A stretch of DNA of 64,000 bases from Polynucleobacter sp. MWH-P3-07-1 (GTDB lineage Bacteria > Pseudomonadota > Gammaproteobacteria > Burkholderiales > Burkholderiaceae): NCBI RefSeq assembly GCF_018687555.1, contig NZ_CP061296.1, forward strand, positions 1,178,001 through 1,242,000, read 5' to 3'. The position numbers and the translations under genes were made by a program. The notes beneath the pieces were generated by a model that ran no database searches, was not told the origin of the DNA, and saw nothing but the letters and a program-made list of their open reading frames with translations. Below are positions 8,207-17,716 of this stretch, in pieces. Numbering within the stretch: position 1 is the first letter of the stretch; every line of letters starts with the position of its first letter.

Positions 8207-9651
8207 AACGGCTCGTAGCCACCAGAGGAATAGCCAATGGATCCTAATGCTAAGTTATCGAACTTGGTATACGGACCTTGCCAGCTCAGGCGGATTGTCC
8301 CAATTGGACCATTACGCTGTTTGCCGATGATGATCTCTGCCATACCTTTATCTGTGGTGGTATCCGGGTGATAAACCTCATCACGATAAATAAACATGAT
8401 CAAGTCAGCATCTTGCTCGATCGCTCCAGACTCTCGCAAGTCAGACATGATAGGGCGCTTGTTAGGACGTTGCTCAAGACCACGGTTTAACTGAGACAGA
8501 GCAACTACAGGGCATTGCAATTCTTTTGCAAGCGACTTTAGTGAACGGGAGATCTCAGAAATTTCAGTAGCTCGGTTTTCAGAACTGGAGCCACCACTAC
8601 CACTCATCAGTTGCAAATAGTCAATCACGACCAAACCGAGTGTGCCACCAAAGTTTCTGGCAATCCGTCTAGCGCGTGCACGCAATTCCAGACTTGATAA
8701 AGAGCCCGTTTCATCAATCAGAATTTGGGTATTACTGAGGCGGGCAATGGCATCAGTCACACGAGGCCACTCATCGTCTTGCAATTTGCCAGTTCGCATC
8801 CGGCTTTGATCTACCTTGCCTACTGAGCCAAGTAAACGAGAGGCCAATTGCTCACCCGACATCTCCATTGAGAAGACTACGACTGGCAAACCTTCAGAAA
8901 GCGCTACATTCTCAGCGATATTCAATGCAAAAGCCGTTTTCCCCATTGAGGGTCTGCCGGCCACAATCACCAAGTCACCTTTTTGCAAACCACTAGTTTG
9001 CTTATCTAAATCAATAAAGCCTGTAGCAATACCAGTAATGTCGCTACCGCCTTGACGGTTATATAACTCGTCGATGCGTGCAACAACGGATTTCAGCAAG
9101 GGCTCAATCTCGAGCCAATCGTTTTTACGATTGCCTTCTTCACCGATCTGCAAAATGCGTGACTCTGCTTCATCCAGCAAAGTTCTCACCGATCGTCCTT
9201 CAGGCACAAAAGCCGAATTCACAATCGCGTCGGAGACTTCGATTAAGCGTCGCAGAATACTACGATCACGCACGATATCAGCGTAACCCTTGATATTGGC
9301 CGAGCTAGGTGTGTTCTGCGCTAGAGAATTCAGGTAATCAATACCCACCAGATCACCACCCTGCTCTGCCTTTACGGCATCGTGCACGGTAATCACATCA
9401 GCTGGTTGATTCTCACCAATCAGACGTGCCAGCACCTTGAATACCAAGGCATGTTCAGGACGGTAGAAATCTTGATCTGTTAACACACCACCTAAGCGGT
9501 CCCAGGCGGTGTTATCGAGTAGTAGACCGCCGAGCAATGATTGCTCGGCTTCTACAGAGTGAGGCGGGACTTTTAAAGCCTGCAGGGCTGAGTCCCCAGA
9601 ACCCGTCATGCCAGGATTCAGCGTAACGGAACGTGAGCGGGATTCAGCCAT
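8203..9651 (-). CDS. dnaB: replicative DNA helicase DnaB
   Basis: 482 aa, normal length. The N-terminal DnaB domain begins at PPHSVEAEQSLLGGLL; the RecA-like helicase domain has Walker A AGRPSMGKTAFALNIA and Walker B GLVVIDYLQLM, followed by the DLRESGAIEQDADLI segment. It is the hexameric helicase at the replication fork. It is the last gene of the rpsF-priB-rpsR-rplI group, 24 bp after rplI. The ATG has no Shine-Dalgarno, and a TAAACT hexamer occupies -12 to -7, so a separate leaderless transcript is possible. Confidence 0.97.
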   Translation of the reverse strand: MAESRSRSVTLNPGMTGSGDSALQALKVPPHSVEAEQSLLGGLLLDNTAWDRLGGVLTDQDFYRPEHALVFKVLARLIGENQPADVITVHDAVKAEQGGDLVGIDYLNSLAQNTPSSANIKGYADIVRDRSILRRLIEVSDAIVNSAFVPEGRSVRTLLDEAESRILQIGEEGNRKNDWLEIEPLLKSVVARIDELYNRQGGSDITGIATGFIDLDKQTSGLQKGDLVIVAGRPSMGKTAFALNIAENVALSEGLPVVVFSMEMSGEQLASRLLGSVGKVDQSRMRTGKLQDDEWPRVTDAIARLSNTQILIDETGSLSSLELRARARRIARNFGGTLGLVVIDYLQLMSGSGGSSSENRATEISEISRSLKSLAKELQCPVVALSQLNRGLEQRPNKRPIMSDLRESGAIEQDADLIMFIYRDEVYHPDTTTDKGMAEIIIGKQRNGPIGTIRLSWQGPYTKFDNLALGSIGYSSGGYEPF

Positions 9652-9675
9652 GAGGCTAGTTTACAGTTCTAAAAC

Positions 9676-10128
9676 TTAAGCTTGCTCGCCAATGACACGA
9701 ATGGTGATATCAGCCACTACATCGGTATGAACTGCAACCGCTACTGGGTGATCACCAACCATTTTCAATGGGCCAGTAGGCATACGAATAGATGATTTTT
9801 CGATCTCAAAACCTTTGGTCTTCAAAGCATCAGCGATGTCATGGTTAGTGACTGAGCCAAACAAACGTCCATCCACACCTGCTTTTTGACCGATTTCCAA
9901 AACAAGATCTTTCATCTTGACGCCAACCGCTTCAGCAGCAGCCAATTTCTCAGCAGCTAACTTTTCCAATTCAGCACGACGTACTGCAAAGTCAGCAATC
10001 GCAGCTTCAGTAGCACGACGGGCTTTACGTTGTGGGATCAAGAAATTGCGAGCGTAGCCATCTTTAACACGAACAACGTCGCCAAGATTGCCCAAATTGG
10101 TTACTTTTTCTAAAAGAATAATTTGCAT
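9676..10128 (-). CDS. rplI: 50S ribosomal protein L9
   Basis: 150 aa. The N-terminal rRNA-binding domain contains the L9 signature ([19 protein letters not shown], then [12 protein letters not shown]), followed by the long connecting helix rich in Ala/Glu/Lys and the C-terminal domain. It binds 23S rRNA domain V at the base of the L1 stalk. It follows rpsR by 13 bp in the conserved rpsF-priB-rpsR-rplI operon. Confidence 0.97.
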   Translation of the reverse strand: MQIILLEKVTNLGNLGDVVRVKDGYARNFLIPQRKARRATEAAIADFAVRRAELEKLAAEKLAAAEAVGVKMKDLVLEIGQKAGVDGRLFGSVTNHDIADALKTKGFEIEKSSIRMPTGPLKMVGDHPVAVAVHTDVVADITIRVIGEQA

Positions 10129-10141
10129 AATGGGCTCCTAA

Positions 10142-10414
10142 TTATTTCTTGTGTTGATCTGAGAAAGGTAACAGAGCCAAGAAACGGGCACGCTTGATAG
10201 CGGTGTCCAATTGACGCTGATACTTTGCTTTTGTGCCTGTCAAACGTGCAGGGGTGATCTTTGCATTCTCAGCAATGAAGTCCTTCAAGGTGTCGACATC
10301 TTTGTAATCGATCTGCTCAACACCAGCAACGGTAAAACGGCAATAACGCTTACGCTTGAACAATGGGTTCTGAGCGGGCTTCTTTTTGAAATCGGGTTTC
10401 TTTCCAAACGCCAT
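10142..10414 (-). CDS. rpsR: 30S ribosomal protein S18
   Basis: 90 aa, basic. The core KRKRYCRFT and the [12 protein letters not shown] and [18 protein letters not shown] segments are diagnostic for S18. S18 pairs with S6 on the 30S platform. A GAGGAATC ribosome site precedes the ATG. Twelve bp separate it from priB. Confidence 0.97.
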   Translation of the reverse strand: MAFGKKPDFKKKPAQNPLFKRKRYCRFTVAGVEQIDYKDVDTLKDFIAENAKITPARLTGTKAKYQRQLDTAIKRARFLALLPFSDQHKK

Positions 10415-10426
10415 GATGATTCCTCT

Positions 10427-10720
10427 TTAATCTTTCAATTGAATATGGGTAATGTGGAAAACGAGTCTTTGATTACGTAAGGTCTTGGGGGCTAAAAATC
10501 CTTCAAACACTGCCTCGATTCCTAAATCCATTTGCTCTATACCCTTTTGAATTGGGCCAATTGCAATGGCTTCGACACTCATCTGAATTTTCCGCGCTAC
10601 TCCTACTTCGTTAGCTTCACCAGCATGTTCTAGCTGGCAATGCATCACTGGTATTCCAGCGGGGGTAAATCGAATTGCGTCTTTAGCAACCAAGCGTGCA
10701 GTAAGGGTGAAATGATTCAA
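10427..10720 (-). CDS. priB: primosomal replication protein N (PriB)
   Basis: 97 aa single OB-fold protein related to SSB. It helps PriA reload DnaB at stalled forks. The N-terminal NHFTLTARLVAKDAIRFTPAGIPVMHCQLEHAG strand pattern is typical (quoted here only as the region of residues 2-34). Its place between rpsF and rpsR, as in E. coli and other proteobacteria, supports the call. Confidence 0.93.
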   Translation of the reverse strand: MNHFTLTARLVAKDAIRFTPAGIPVMHCQLEHAGEANEVGVARKIQMSVEAIAIGPIQKGIEQMDLGIEAVFEGFLAPKTLRNQRLVFHITHIQLKD

Positions 10721-10779
10721 CGCCGTTCCGCCACTCTATTTCGTTTCGTAGTCTCTGCTTTCCTCTTCAAATTTCTTAC

Positions 10780-11154
10780 TTAGACAGCCACTTCTGGCAC
10801 ATCGGTATGAGCTTGTTTGCGCGCTTCTTCACGCTGCACTTCTTTCATCATGATGGAAGGCTCTGTTTCAGCTTTCTTAGTCTTGATGATGAGGTGGCGC
10901 AAAACAGCATCATTAAATTTGAACGCATGCTCAAGCTCTTCCAGAGTTTTCTGGTCGCACTCAATGTTCATGCAAACGTAATGGGCTTTAGCAAGTTTGT
11001 CGATCATGTAAGCCATCTGACGACGACCCCAATCTTCAATACGATGAACTTTGCCGCCGCTGGCAGCTAAGGTTGCCTTATAGCGATCAATCATCGCTGG
11101 CACTTGCTCGCTTTGGTCCGGATGGACGATAAAGACGATTTCATAATGACGCAT
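10780..11154 (-). CDS. rpsF: 30S ribosomal protein S6
   Basis: 124 aa. The start [18 protein letters not shown] and the strand [17 protein letters not shown] are characteristic of S6; the last 25 residues form a charged tail. S6 forms a heterodimer with S18. AAGGAG lies at good spacing upstream of the ATG. The gene heads the operon and is preceded by a long hairpin that could be the S6:S18 autoregulatory site. Confidence 0.97.
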   Translation of the reverse strand: MRHYEIVFIVHPDQSEQVPAMIDRYKATLAASGGKVHRIEDWGRRQMAYMIDKLAKAHYVCMNIECDQKTLEELEHAFKFNDAVLRHLIIKTKKAETEPSIMMKEVQREEARKQAHTDVPEVAV

Positions 11155-11175
11155 CTAACACTCCTTTAGGGTAAA

Positions 11176-11232
11176 GCCACCTGGGCGTCTTGCTAAGTTC
11201 GGATGGTTGTAGAACTTAGCGACCAGTGTGGC
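11176..11232 (-). promoter_or_regulatory. hairpin leader of rpsF, candidate S6:S18 binding site
   Basis: In the rpsF leader, GCTAAGTTC (11192-11200) and GAACTTAGC (11212-11220) form a perfect nine-pair stem with an 11-nt loop. An outer helix joins GCCACCTGG (11176-11184) to CCAGTGTGGC (11223-11232) with one bulged base. Many bacteria regulate rpsF through a leader stem bound by S6:S18; the position and size fit. I could not confirm the CCG bulge element of that motif. Confidence 0.5.
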
Positions 11233-11267
11233 AAGGTAGTAACAAATTGTAGGTAAACCTAAAACTC

Positions 11268-12344
11268 TCACCTGATTTCAGGCAAGACCGCTATTCTAGC
11301 AAAAAAATCCTGCCAAGTCAGAGATTTAGCGCTCCCGCCCTGTAAATGGGCAGCATTTAAAGCCAACTGCAGTGCGATCCTTGCTTTAGGGCTTGAAAGC
11401 TTGCCGGCTGCCGCAAAGCCGGGCTCGTCCTTTTCAGGAATATTGGGATAAACCGATCCCGCACCTGTTCGAGTGGTTCGCACAATAGCAATGCCCTGCT
11501 CAGCTGCAAGCCCTAAAGCGGACTTCCAAGCATCATGAAAGCCGCCCAAGCCCGAACCTGCAATGACTAAGCCCCTGACATCGGTTTTGAGCCAATGGGC
11601 AATAGATACCTCTCTGGCACCTGCATGACTGGTCAAAATTTCTACCCAGGGCCAAGCATCAGCAGTTGGAATAGGGAAATCCTCTGGAAAGGTCGCTAGG
11701 GTTTCCCTAACCATCGATAGCCAAGAGGGATTGACTAGGTGCATGGGGCTTGAGGATGAATCCTGAATCGGTGCATGAAGAGCGCTACTGTGCCGCTTTG
11801 CGAGATCGGCAGCCAGACAAACCTGGCCTGCAAACACGCCATAAACCCCGCCCGGGGCATTATCCAAGGGGGTAGCAGCCCAGAGAATCGCAGCCATCAG
11901 ATTCTTAGGGCCATCCGCACCAGGAGCATTTGCAGGCAACATCGCACCGGTCAGAACAACCCGCTTACCCAAGGTTGATGCAAGCTTGCTGCAGGTGGCC
12001 TGGAGAAAGACTCCCGTCTCCTCAAGAGTGTCGGTACCATGGGTAATGACGATTCCTGAGACTTGGGTATTGGTAAGGGACTCCCTTACTGCATTGCCCA
12101 ACTGGGTTAGCAGATCCTCACTCAGATTCCGACTATTGATGTTGGCAAGCTGACGGGAGATCAGCTGAACTCCCTCCGGAAGACCCGGCTTGAGGTGGCT
12201 CAGCAGCACGTCTACCCCCAATTGCCCAGCCTCATACTGGAGGGGGTTTCCAGAGGGATTAGAGGCTAGCCCAGCGATGGTACCCCCCATTCCAAGAATC
12301 AGAATATGAGGAGAATTTGCGCTACCTGTGGTTTTTGTGCTCAT
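11268..12344 (-). CDS. L-asparaginase family protein
   Basis: 358 aa. Both family threonine motifs are present: GMGGTIAGL near residue 19 and [12 protein letters not shown] near residue 100, plus DGPKNL. It hydrolyses asparagine to aspartate and ammonia. There is no signal peptide, so a cytoplasmic enzyme is expected. It is divergent from lexA with 63 bp between start codons. A GATAAT hexamer sits at -11 to -6 and there is no ribosome site, suggesting a transcript that begins at or next to the ATG. Confidence 0.9.
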   Translation of the reverse strand: MSTKTTGSANSPHILILGMGGTIAGLASNPSGNPLQYEAGQLGVDVLLSHLKPGLPEGVQLISRQLANINSRNLSEDLLTQLGNAVRESLTNTQVSGIVITHGTDTLEETGVFLQATCSKLASTLGKRVVLTGAMLPANAPGADGPKNLMAAILWAATPLDNAPGGVYGVFAGQVCLAADLAKRHSSALHAPIQDSSSSPMHLVNPSWLSMVRETLATFPEDFPIPTADAWPWVEILTSHAGAREVSIAHWLKTDVRGLVIAGSGLGGFHDAWKSALGLAAEQGIAIVRTTRTGAGSVYPNIPEKDEPGFAAAGKLSSPKARIALQLALNAAHLQGGSAKSLTWQDFFARIAVLPEIR

Positions 12345-12372
12345 GGTTCATTATCCCGCTTCCCAAATTCTC

Positions 12373-12401
12373 TTGAATTGTCTAAAACTGCTGTATACAA
12401 T
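12373..12401 (+). promoter_or_regulatory. lexA promoter, leaderless geometry
   Basis: TTGAAT (12373-12378) and TACAAT (12396-12401) are separated by 17 bp. The -10 hexamer lies at -12 to -7 relative to the lexA ATG, so transcription should begin at or within one base of the start codon. Confidence 0.7.
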
Positions 12402-12406
12402 CACAG
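12391..12406 (+). promoter_or_regulatory. SOS box (LexA operator)
   Basis: CTGTATACAATCACAG fits the CTGT-N8-ACAG LexA consensus exactly at both half-sites. It covers the -10 hexamer and ends one base before the lexA ATG, so bound LexA would occlude both promoter and start codon: autoregulation. It is the only such box I noticed in the window. Confidence 0.9.
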
Positions 12407-12407
12407 C

Positions 12408-13127
12408 ATGGACATAAATACAGTCGATTTCCCTGAAGAGCTAGCCGCCCTCCCTAAACTCACTCCCCGCCAAAGTGAGATCTTGGATCTCATTACCAGC
12501 GCGATCGAGGAAAGTGGTTTGCCACCTACTCGTGCAGAAATTGCAACCCGTCTGGGTTTTGCCTCTGCCAATGCAGCTGAAGAACACTTACGTGCTTTAG
12601 CTCGTAAAGGTTATGTTGAGTTGAGTCCCGGCACATCTCGCGGCATTCGCATTCCACAACGCTTCAATCAGTCGCATAGTCAATCGCGTCCGCATCAAAT
12701 GTCTTTACCTTCAGGTGCATTACAACAGCTGACTCTGCCGCTCATTGGTCGCGTTGCTGCTGGCTCCCCCATCATGGCGGTTGAGCATATCGAGAAGCAC
12801 GTACCCATTGACCCTAGCCTATTTAGCAAAGGTGCTGATTACTTACTCAAAGTGAAAGGCATGAGTATGCGCGATGCCGGTATTTTGGATGGAGATTACT
12901 TAGCAGTGCGTAAAACTACCGAAGTGCGCAATGGCGATATTGTGATTGCCCGCCTCGACGATGAGGTTACTGTTAAACGTTGGCAACAAAAGAAAACTGC
13001 CGATGGCATGGTCATTGAACTCCAGGCAGAGAACCCAGATTTCAAAAATATTCTGGTGGACTCTCGGCAAGCAAACTTTGCCGTTGAAGGTCAGGCAGTA
13101 GGATTGATTAGAGCTGGCGGCCTTTAA
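12408..13127 (+). CDS. lexA: LexA repressor
   Basis: 239 aa from the ATG at 12408. The winged-helix domain begins at [12 protein letters not shown] and includes [14 protein letters not shown]. The S24 protease domain has the A118-G119 cleavage site in RVAAGSP, catalytic S153 (KGMSMRD) and K190 (EVTVKRW). It represses SOS genes until RecA-stimulated self-cleavage. The N-terminus is about 17 residues longer than E. coli LexA, with no other ATG/GTG/TTG before the DNA-binding domain. A frame extension to 12306 runs through the promoter and SOS box and is not real. Confidence 0.96.
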   Translation: MDINTVDFPEELAALPKLTPRQSEILDLITSAIEESGLPPTRAEIATRLGFASANAAEEHLRALARKGYVELSPGTSRGIRIPQRFNQSHSQSRPHQMSLPSGALQQLTLPLIGRVAAGSPIMAVEHIEKHVPIDPSLFSKGADYLLKVKGMSMRDAGILDGDYLAVRKTTEVRNGDIVIARLDDEVTVKRWQQKKTADGMVIELQAENPDFKNILVDSRQANFAVEGQAVGLIRAGGL

Positions 13128-13149
13128 GACAAGCCTACCTTAGCAAGCA

Positions 13150-13175
13150 AAAAGGCCTCGTTAGAGGCCTTTTGT
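13150..13175 (+). terminator. intrinsic terminator of lexA
   Basis: AAAAGGCCTC (13150-13159) and GAGGCCTTTT (13164-13173) form a ten-pair stem with a GTTA loop. The arms are A- and T-flanked on both sides, so it can also end the minus-strand lipoprotein transcript. Confidence 0.85.
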
Positions 13176-13196
13176 TTCACTACTTCGCAGCTTGTA

Positions 13197-13652
13197 TTAA
13201 CGCTTAGTAGGAGAAATCACATTCGCGTTCTTCGGGGATGAAGTGATCACAATGATTGTCTTAGGCCCACTAAATGAGCCTTCAGAAACTTCGACCGTTG
13301 CCGTTCTGTCGCCTTTAGTGAATACCAAAATACTGGTCTTGGCTTTGACTGCGCTCACAGTATTCCAGCCAGCTTTGGGGTACTCGGACTGAAAGAATGC
13401 ATACACATCTGTTGCCCCTTGCAAAGCGTTAATGACAGCTCGCCCAACCCATTGATCACCACCACCGATGATGATGGACTCTGCGCCGACAATTTTGGCG
13501 CCTTGAGGCAAAGGCATATCGCCCAAGAGTTGAGTCTGCACTTCCTGAACTTCGGCGGGCGTGCCGCTGGGCGAATCACCGGTTGCGCAACCAAACAATA
13601 GGAAGGCTAATAAAACCGAGGATCCGACTTTGATCAATCTGAATACAGTCAT
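13197..13652 (-). CDS. small lipoprotein of unknown function
   Basis: 151 aa. A signal peptide with lipobox LFGC predicts lipidation at C22. The mature part has a Gly/Ser/Pro-rich linker, then a domain with IIIGGGDQWVGRAVI and a segment DVYAFFQSEYPKAGWNTVSA that suggests a small alpha/beta fold. I do not recognise the family. It has its own promoter (13710-13737) and an AAAGAG ribosome site, and ends against the lexA terminator. Confidence 0.8.
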   Translation of the reverse strand: MTVFRLIKVGSSVLLAFLLFGCATGDSPSGTPAEVQEVQTQLLGDMPLPQGAKIVGAESIIIGGGDQWVGRAVINALQGATDVYAFFQSEYPKAGWNTVSAVKAKTSILVFTKGDRTATVEVSEGSFSGPKTIIVITSSPKNANVISPTKR

Positions 13653-13709
13653 GTTTTGCTCTTTTCAGTTATTTTTACTACAGTGCCTTAACTTACAGCA
13701 ACTATAAGT

Positions 13710-13737
13710 ATTTTAGGTGAAGCCACTATTTCGTCAA
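13710..13737 (-). promoter_or_regulatory. sigma70 promoter of the small lipoprotein gene
   Basis: On the minus strand TTGACG (13737-13732) and TAAAAT (13715-13710) lie 16 bp apart, a near-consensus promoter about 60 bp upstream of the ATG and directly after the tRNA-Cys gene. Confidence 0.75.
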
Positions 13738-13747
13738 GGGAAATAGA

Positions 13748-13821
13748 TGGAGGCGCGTGAGGGAATCGAACCCCCGTACGAAGCTTTGCAGGCTCCTGCC
13801 TAACCACTCGGCCAACGCGCC
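13748..13821 (-). tRNA. tRNA-Cys (GCA)
   Basis: 74 nt including an encoded CCA. The acceptor stem is GGCGCGT paired with ACGCGCC, the anticodon loop reads CCTGCAAAG with GCA, and the T arm contains GGTTCGATTCC. It is the second tRNA after pgsA-linked tRNA-Gly on the same strand. Confidence 0.97.
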
Positions 13822-13832
13822 AAACTTGAATC

Positions 13833-13861
13833 AAAAATGGGAAGCTTTTCAGGGCTTCCCA
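13833..13861 (-). terminator. terminator-like hairpin between tRNA-Gly and tRNA-Cys
   Basis: On the minus strand TGGGAAGC (13861-13854) pairs with GCTTCCCA (13845-13838), eight pairs with an eight-nt loop, followed by TTTTT (13837-13833). It lies downstream of tRNA-Gly and upstream of tRNA-Cys, so it may end the tRNA-Gly transcript or act in processing. Confidence 0.6.
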
Positions 13862-13868
13862 TCAAAAT

Positions 13869-13944
13869 TGGAGCGGGAAAGGAGGTTCGAACTCCCGACC
13901 TATACCTTGGCAAGGTATCGCTCTACCAGCTGAGCTATTCCCGC
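13869..13944 (-). tRNA. tRNA-Gly (GCC)
   Basis: 76 nt including encoded CCA. Acceptor GCGGGAA pairs with TTCCCGC, the D arm is AGCTCAGCTGGTAGAGC, the anticodon loop CTTGCCAAG carries GCC, and the T arm is GGGAGTTCGAACCTCC. It follows pgsA on the same strand, as often seen in Burkholderiales. Confidence 0.97.
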
Positions 13945-14017
13945 ATAACAGGGCAGTAGTTTAACAAACAATCGCCAAGAGAGCATTATTTCATTTCAAA
14001 GCAGATAGTCCAGAGCT

Positions 14018-14593
14018 TTAATCAGCCCTGCCACTCAATTGCGGTAAGGCTTTCTGCAGATAATAGAACATGGACCATAAGGTTAAAAAGGCGGCGATCC
14101 AAATCAGCCAAGTTCCAAGCCGAGCGCAATTGAGCCAACCAAAAAGGGTGTCATTGAGGAGTAAAAACGGAATCGCGATTAACTGTGCAGTGGTCTTAAG
14201 CTTGCCAACCAAATGCACCGCCACACTTCTGCCAGCACCTAAGAGTGCCATCCATTCACGTAGAGCCGAGATCGTAATCTCTCGTCCAATAATGACCAGA
14301 GCCACCCAGACCTGAACACGATCCATATTCAGTAAAACCAGTAATGCTGCAGCCACGATCAACTTATCCGCGACGGGATCCAAGAATTGTCCGAAGGCCG
14401 ACTCTTGCTTCATCTTTCTGGCTAAATAACCATCCAACCAATCGGTTACTGCCGCTGCAACAAAAATAATCGTTGCAAAAAGATTTTGGTCGAATGGAGA
14501 TAGCCAAGAATTCGGTAAGTAGAAAATGGCTACCAACAATGGAATGGCGGCAACGCGCAACCAGGTTAAAGCGATTGGTAGATTAAAGGGCAT
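14018..14593 (-). CDS. pgsA: CDP-diacylglycerol--glycerol-3-phosphate 3-phosphatidyltransferase
   Basis: About 191 aa with several membrane segments. It makes phosphatidylglycerol phosphate in the inner membrane. The CDP-alcohol phosphotransferase motif is complete: DG-x2-AR-x8-G-x3-D-x3-D in DWLDGYLARKMK and GQFLDPVADK. I chose the ATG at 14593 (MPFNLPIALTWLR) because family members begin so; an in-frame TTG at 14611 would add six residues. It follows uvrC by 48 bp. Confidence 0.94.
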   Translation of the reverse strand: MPFNLPIALTWLRVAAIPLLVAIFYLPNSWLSPFDQNLFATIIFVAAAVTDWLDGYLARKMKQESAFGQFLDPVADKLIVAAALLVLLNMDRVQVWVALVIIGREITISALREWMALLGAGRSVAVHLVGKLKTTAQLIAIPFLLLNDTLFGWLNCARLGTWLIWIAAFLTLWSMFYYLQKALPQLSGRAD

Positions 14594-14641
14594 CGTGTAA
14601 GCATAAACCAATGCGAACCAGCTGTAGCAGGACCCTAGAAA

Positions 14642-16561
14642 TTAATGCAGTTGCCGATAGATTTGCTCGGCTAGGGTCATCGAGATTCCATCTACTCCAG
14701 CAATTTCTTCAATGGTAGCGCCTGCCACACCTCGCAAGCCTCCAAAGCGAGCCAAGAGTTTCTGACGACGCTTGGCTCCAATCCCTTCGATCTCCTCTAA
14801 GCGAGAGACCGTTCTGGCCTTGGCGCGCTTAGCGCGCATACCGGTAATGGCAAAGCGATGCGCTTCATCCCGAATTTGTGCCACCAGCAATAGGGCTGCG
14901 CTATCAATACCTAACTCGAGCGGCTTGCGATCATCCGCGAAGATCAGCGTTTCCAGACCCACCTTACGGCCCTCACCCTTGGCAACACCCACAATCAAAC
15001 TGATATCCATACCAAACTCTGTGAGGACTTGCCTTGCCATCTCCACTTGTCCTTTACCACCATCAATCAAAATCACTTGCGGTAATTTATCGACTGGCAA
15101 CTCTTGAAAATTAGCATAACGTCTTTGCAATACTTGTCGCATCGCTGCGTAATCATCCCCGGGGGTAATGCCATCAATATTGAAGCGACGGTATTCGCTC
15201 GATTGCATATCATTCTTGGCATACACCACACAGGATGCTTGTGTTGCTTCACCCGAGGTATGACTAATATCAAAGCACTCGATACGTAGCCGCTCCAGAT
15301 TTTCAAGATCCAAACTCAATACATCAGCTAAAGCTCGAGCGCGCGCTAGCTGTCCACCAGTCTCGACTAGGCGTTTAGTGAGAGCCAGCTTAGCATTGCC
15401 CTCTGCCATTGCTAACCAATGTCGACGCTGCCCTTGAGGTTGATGCAAGAAGGTAACTTTCTTACCCGCTTGAGTGCTTAATAGACTTTGCAAGCTCTCA
15501 ACGGATTTGTCTTCTACAGATACACCATCCTCAGAGCTAGGCTGTAAAGAGTGATTGAGAATAAAAACTGGGGGAATTAAATTCGTAGTGCTAGTTCCAC
15601 TTTCGCTTGGCTCATCCTCTAAGTAGTGTTGCTGAATAAAAGTTTCCAATATTTCAGCTGGGCTAGCCTGCTCACCCGAAGACATCCTTAGGCCTTTAGG
15701 GAAATACGGTCTGTCGCCCAAATGACGGCCACCGCGCACCATTGCTAAATTGACGCAAATCATGCCCTCCATTTGCGCTACTACAATGATGTCTACATCT
15801 CCCTCACCATCGGCGACGGTATCCATCGACTGTTGTTGCAGAACACTTGATAAGTCAGCGATACGATCCCGCATCACAGCGGCCATTTCAAACTCCATGG
15901 CTTCACTGTATGCTGCCATCTCTTTTTCCAGTTCAGATAGCACCCGACTATGGTCGCCCTCTAAGAAACGGGTAGCTTGCATTACATCTTGTCCGTATTG
16001 CTCCACGCTCAACCGTCCAACGCATGGGGCACTGCAGCGATGAATTTGATGAAGTAAACAAGGACGACTGCGATTCTTAAATACAGAGTCTTCGCAGGTG
16101 CGCAAGCGAAATACTTTCTGCAAAATCTGCACGCTATTGCGCACCGCCCATGAATTCGGAAAAGGGCCAAAGTAGCGATTGCGTTTATCCACCTTGCCTC
16201 GATAAGAGGCTAAACGAGGAAATGCATGTCCTGTGAGCATCACGTAGGGATAGGATTTATCATCCCGAAACAAAATATTGAATGGTGGAGACAACTCCTT
16301 AATCAGATTGTTTTCTAAAATTAAGGCTTCGGTCTCAGTTCGTGTTACCGTCGTCTCATAGCGAGCAATTTTGCGCACCATGTTTTCAATTCGCGGAGAT
16401 AACTGGGTGCGCTGAAAATAACTCGATACACGCTTTTTGAGGTTGCGGGCCTTACCTACATACAGAATGTGTCCCGCTTCATCAAAAAAGCGATACACCC
16501 CCGGCAATCCGGGAAGCCGTTTAACGTCCTGCTGAAGGGTTTCAAAAAGCGAATTACTCAT
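14642..16561 (-). CDS. uvrC: excinuclease ABC subunit C
   Basis: 639 aa. The N-terminal GIY-YIG nuclease starts with [18 protein letters not shown]; a UVR motif lies around residues 205-240, the RNase H-like endonuclease domain contains [19 protein letters not shown], and two helix-hairpin-helix units end the protein. It makes the dual incisions in nucleotide excision repair. Its ATG shares bases with that of the divergent earP (CATG at 16559-16562), so neither gene has private upstream sequence. No obvious ribosome site. Confidence 0.97.
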   Translation of the reverse strand: MSNSLFETLQQDVKRLPGLPGVYRFFDEAGHILYVGKARNLKKRVSSYFQRTQLSPRIENMVRKIARYETTVTRTETEALILENNLIKELSPPFNILFRDDKSYPYVMLTGHAFPRLASYRGKVDKRNRYFGPFPNSWAVRNSVQILQKVFRLRTCEDSVFKNRSRPCLLHQIHRCSAPCVGRLSVEQYGQDVMQATRFLEGDHSRVLSELEKEMAAYSEAMEFEMAAVMRDRIADLSSVLQQQSMDTVADGEGDVDIIVVAQMEGMICVNLAMVRGGRHLGDRPYFPKGLRMSSGEQASPAEILETFIQQHYLEDEPSESGTSTTNLIPPVFILNHSLQPSSEDGVSVEDKSVESLQSLLSTQAGKKVTFLHQPQGQRRHWLAMAEGNAKLALTKRLVETGGQLARARALADVLSLDLENLERLRIECFDISHTSGEATQASCVVYAKNDMQSSEYRRFNIDGITPGDDYAAMRQVLQRRYANFQELPVDKLPQVILIDGGKGQVEMARQVLTEFGMDISLIVGVAKGEGRKVGLETLIFADDRKPLELGIDSAALLLVAQIRDEAHRFAITGMRAKRAKARTVSRLEEIEGIGAKRRQKLLARFGGLRGVAGATIEEIAGVDGISMTLAEQIYRQLH

Positions 16562-17630
16562 GCGTTGGGATATTTTCTGCCAAATCGTCGATAACTATGG
16601 TGATGCCGGTATTTGCTGGCGTCTAGCCCGAAGCTTAACAAGCCTTCATGGCCAAGAGGTCCGCATTTTCTGCGATGACCTGCCAACCCTCAATTTACTC
16701 TCCCAAGGCTGCCCCGCTGAGATTCGTGACAAGATTAAAACCGAAACTTGGGCAGCCAGCTTTGAAAATGCTCGCCACCCGGTTGAAACCCCTGATGTTG
16801 TGATCGAGGCCTTTGGCTGCCATTTACCCGAACGCTATCTGGCGGGCTTAATGGTTGCGCCAAAAAAGCCCATCATTATTAATTTGGAATACCTCAGCGC
16901 TGAACCGTGGGTACTGGACTTTCATGCTAAAGCCTCACCCCAAGCTCATGGCATGCCAAAGTATTTTTTCTTTCCAGGATTTCAAGAGGCTGCAGGTGGC
17001 ATCCTGATTGATCCTATTCCAACCGAACAAAATAGCGCTGCAAGCAATCTTCCTAAAAGCTTGATCAACACTTGGACAAAGCTACGACCTGGAGCAAAAC
17101 GGATCAGCGTCTTCTGCTACCCCGGCTTTCCGCTCCGCAAGTGGATTGAAGATCTGAGTGCGATAGATGAGCCAATCGATGTGATCCTTACGCATGGCCA
17201 TGCAGAGCTATTAAAGATGGGCTCTACAGAATCTCTTGGGCTAGCTCCCAGTATTCAGCTGCTCTCTATACCGTTTGTTTCTCAAGATGAATATGACTGG
17301 CTACTGGCTCAATGTGATCTGAATATTGTGCGAGGAGAAGATTCATTCATCCGCGCTCAATTGGTTGGTAAGCCATTGATTTGGCATATTTACCCACAGG
17401 ATGATCAAGCGCATCAAGTCAAATTGGCAGCCTTTCTGGATCTCTATCTCATCACTGCCAATCTACCTCTACAGAATGCTTGCCGAAATGCCATGAATTG
17501 GGCACTGCCCCATACCTGGTTTTCGGAACTAGATGCTTGGACCCTCCATGCCAGGGCCTGGCAAACAGATTTACTACAAAAACAAGGCGACGGAGGCCTA
17601 GCAGCGCGTTTAGTACGGTTCGTAAGCTAG
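16560..17630 (+). CDS. earP: EF-P arginine rhamnosyltransferase EarP
   Basis: 356 aa GT-B enzyme. The N-terminus [22 protein letters not shown] is family-typical (residues 3-24), and the C-terminal half has [26 protein letters not shown] (near 257-282) forming the dTDP-rhamnose site. It rhamnosylates an arginine of EF-P, activating it for polyproline translation. The start is the only M near the conserved N-terminus; it overlaps the uvrC start codon. efp follows 86 bp downstream and carries the required arginine. Confidence 0.95.
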   Translation: MRWDIFCQIVDNYGDAGICWRLARSLTSLHGQEVRIFCDDLPTLNLLSQGCPAEIRDKIKTETWAASFENARHPVETPDVVIEAFGCHLPERYLAGLMVAPKKPIIINLEYLSAEPWVLDFHAKASPQAHGMPKYFFFPGFQEAAGGILIDPIPTEQNSAASNLPKSLINTWTKLRPGAKRISVFCYPGFPLRKWIEDLSAIDEPIDVILTHGHAELLKMGSTESLGLAPSIQLLSIPFVSQDEYDWLLAQCDLNIVRGEDSFIRAQLVGKPLIWHIYPQDDQAHQVKLAAFLDLYLITANLPLQNACRNAMNWALPHTWFSELDAWTLHARAWQTDLLQKQGDGGLAARLVRFVS

Positions 17631-17716
17631 ACCCCTGCAGAGTAGGTCTGCGGGCGGTTACAATGCTGTCTTTGATAAAAATTGCAGATTTTTGATCTGC
17701 CCTCAGGAATAGCAAG

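Noticed and set aside
12306-12407. 102-bp upstream extension of the lexA frame
   Set aside because: It runs through the SOS box and promoter and antisense to asparaginase; LexA homology begins after 12408.
16548-16573. uvrC and earP as leaderless genes
   Set aside because: No -10-like hexamer at the diagnostic position on either strand despite the shared start codon.
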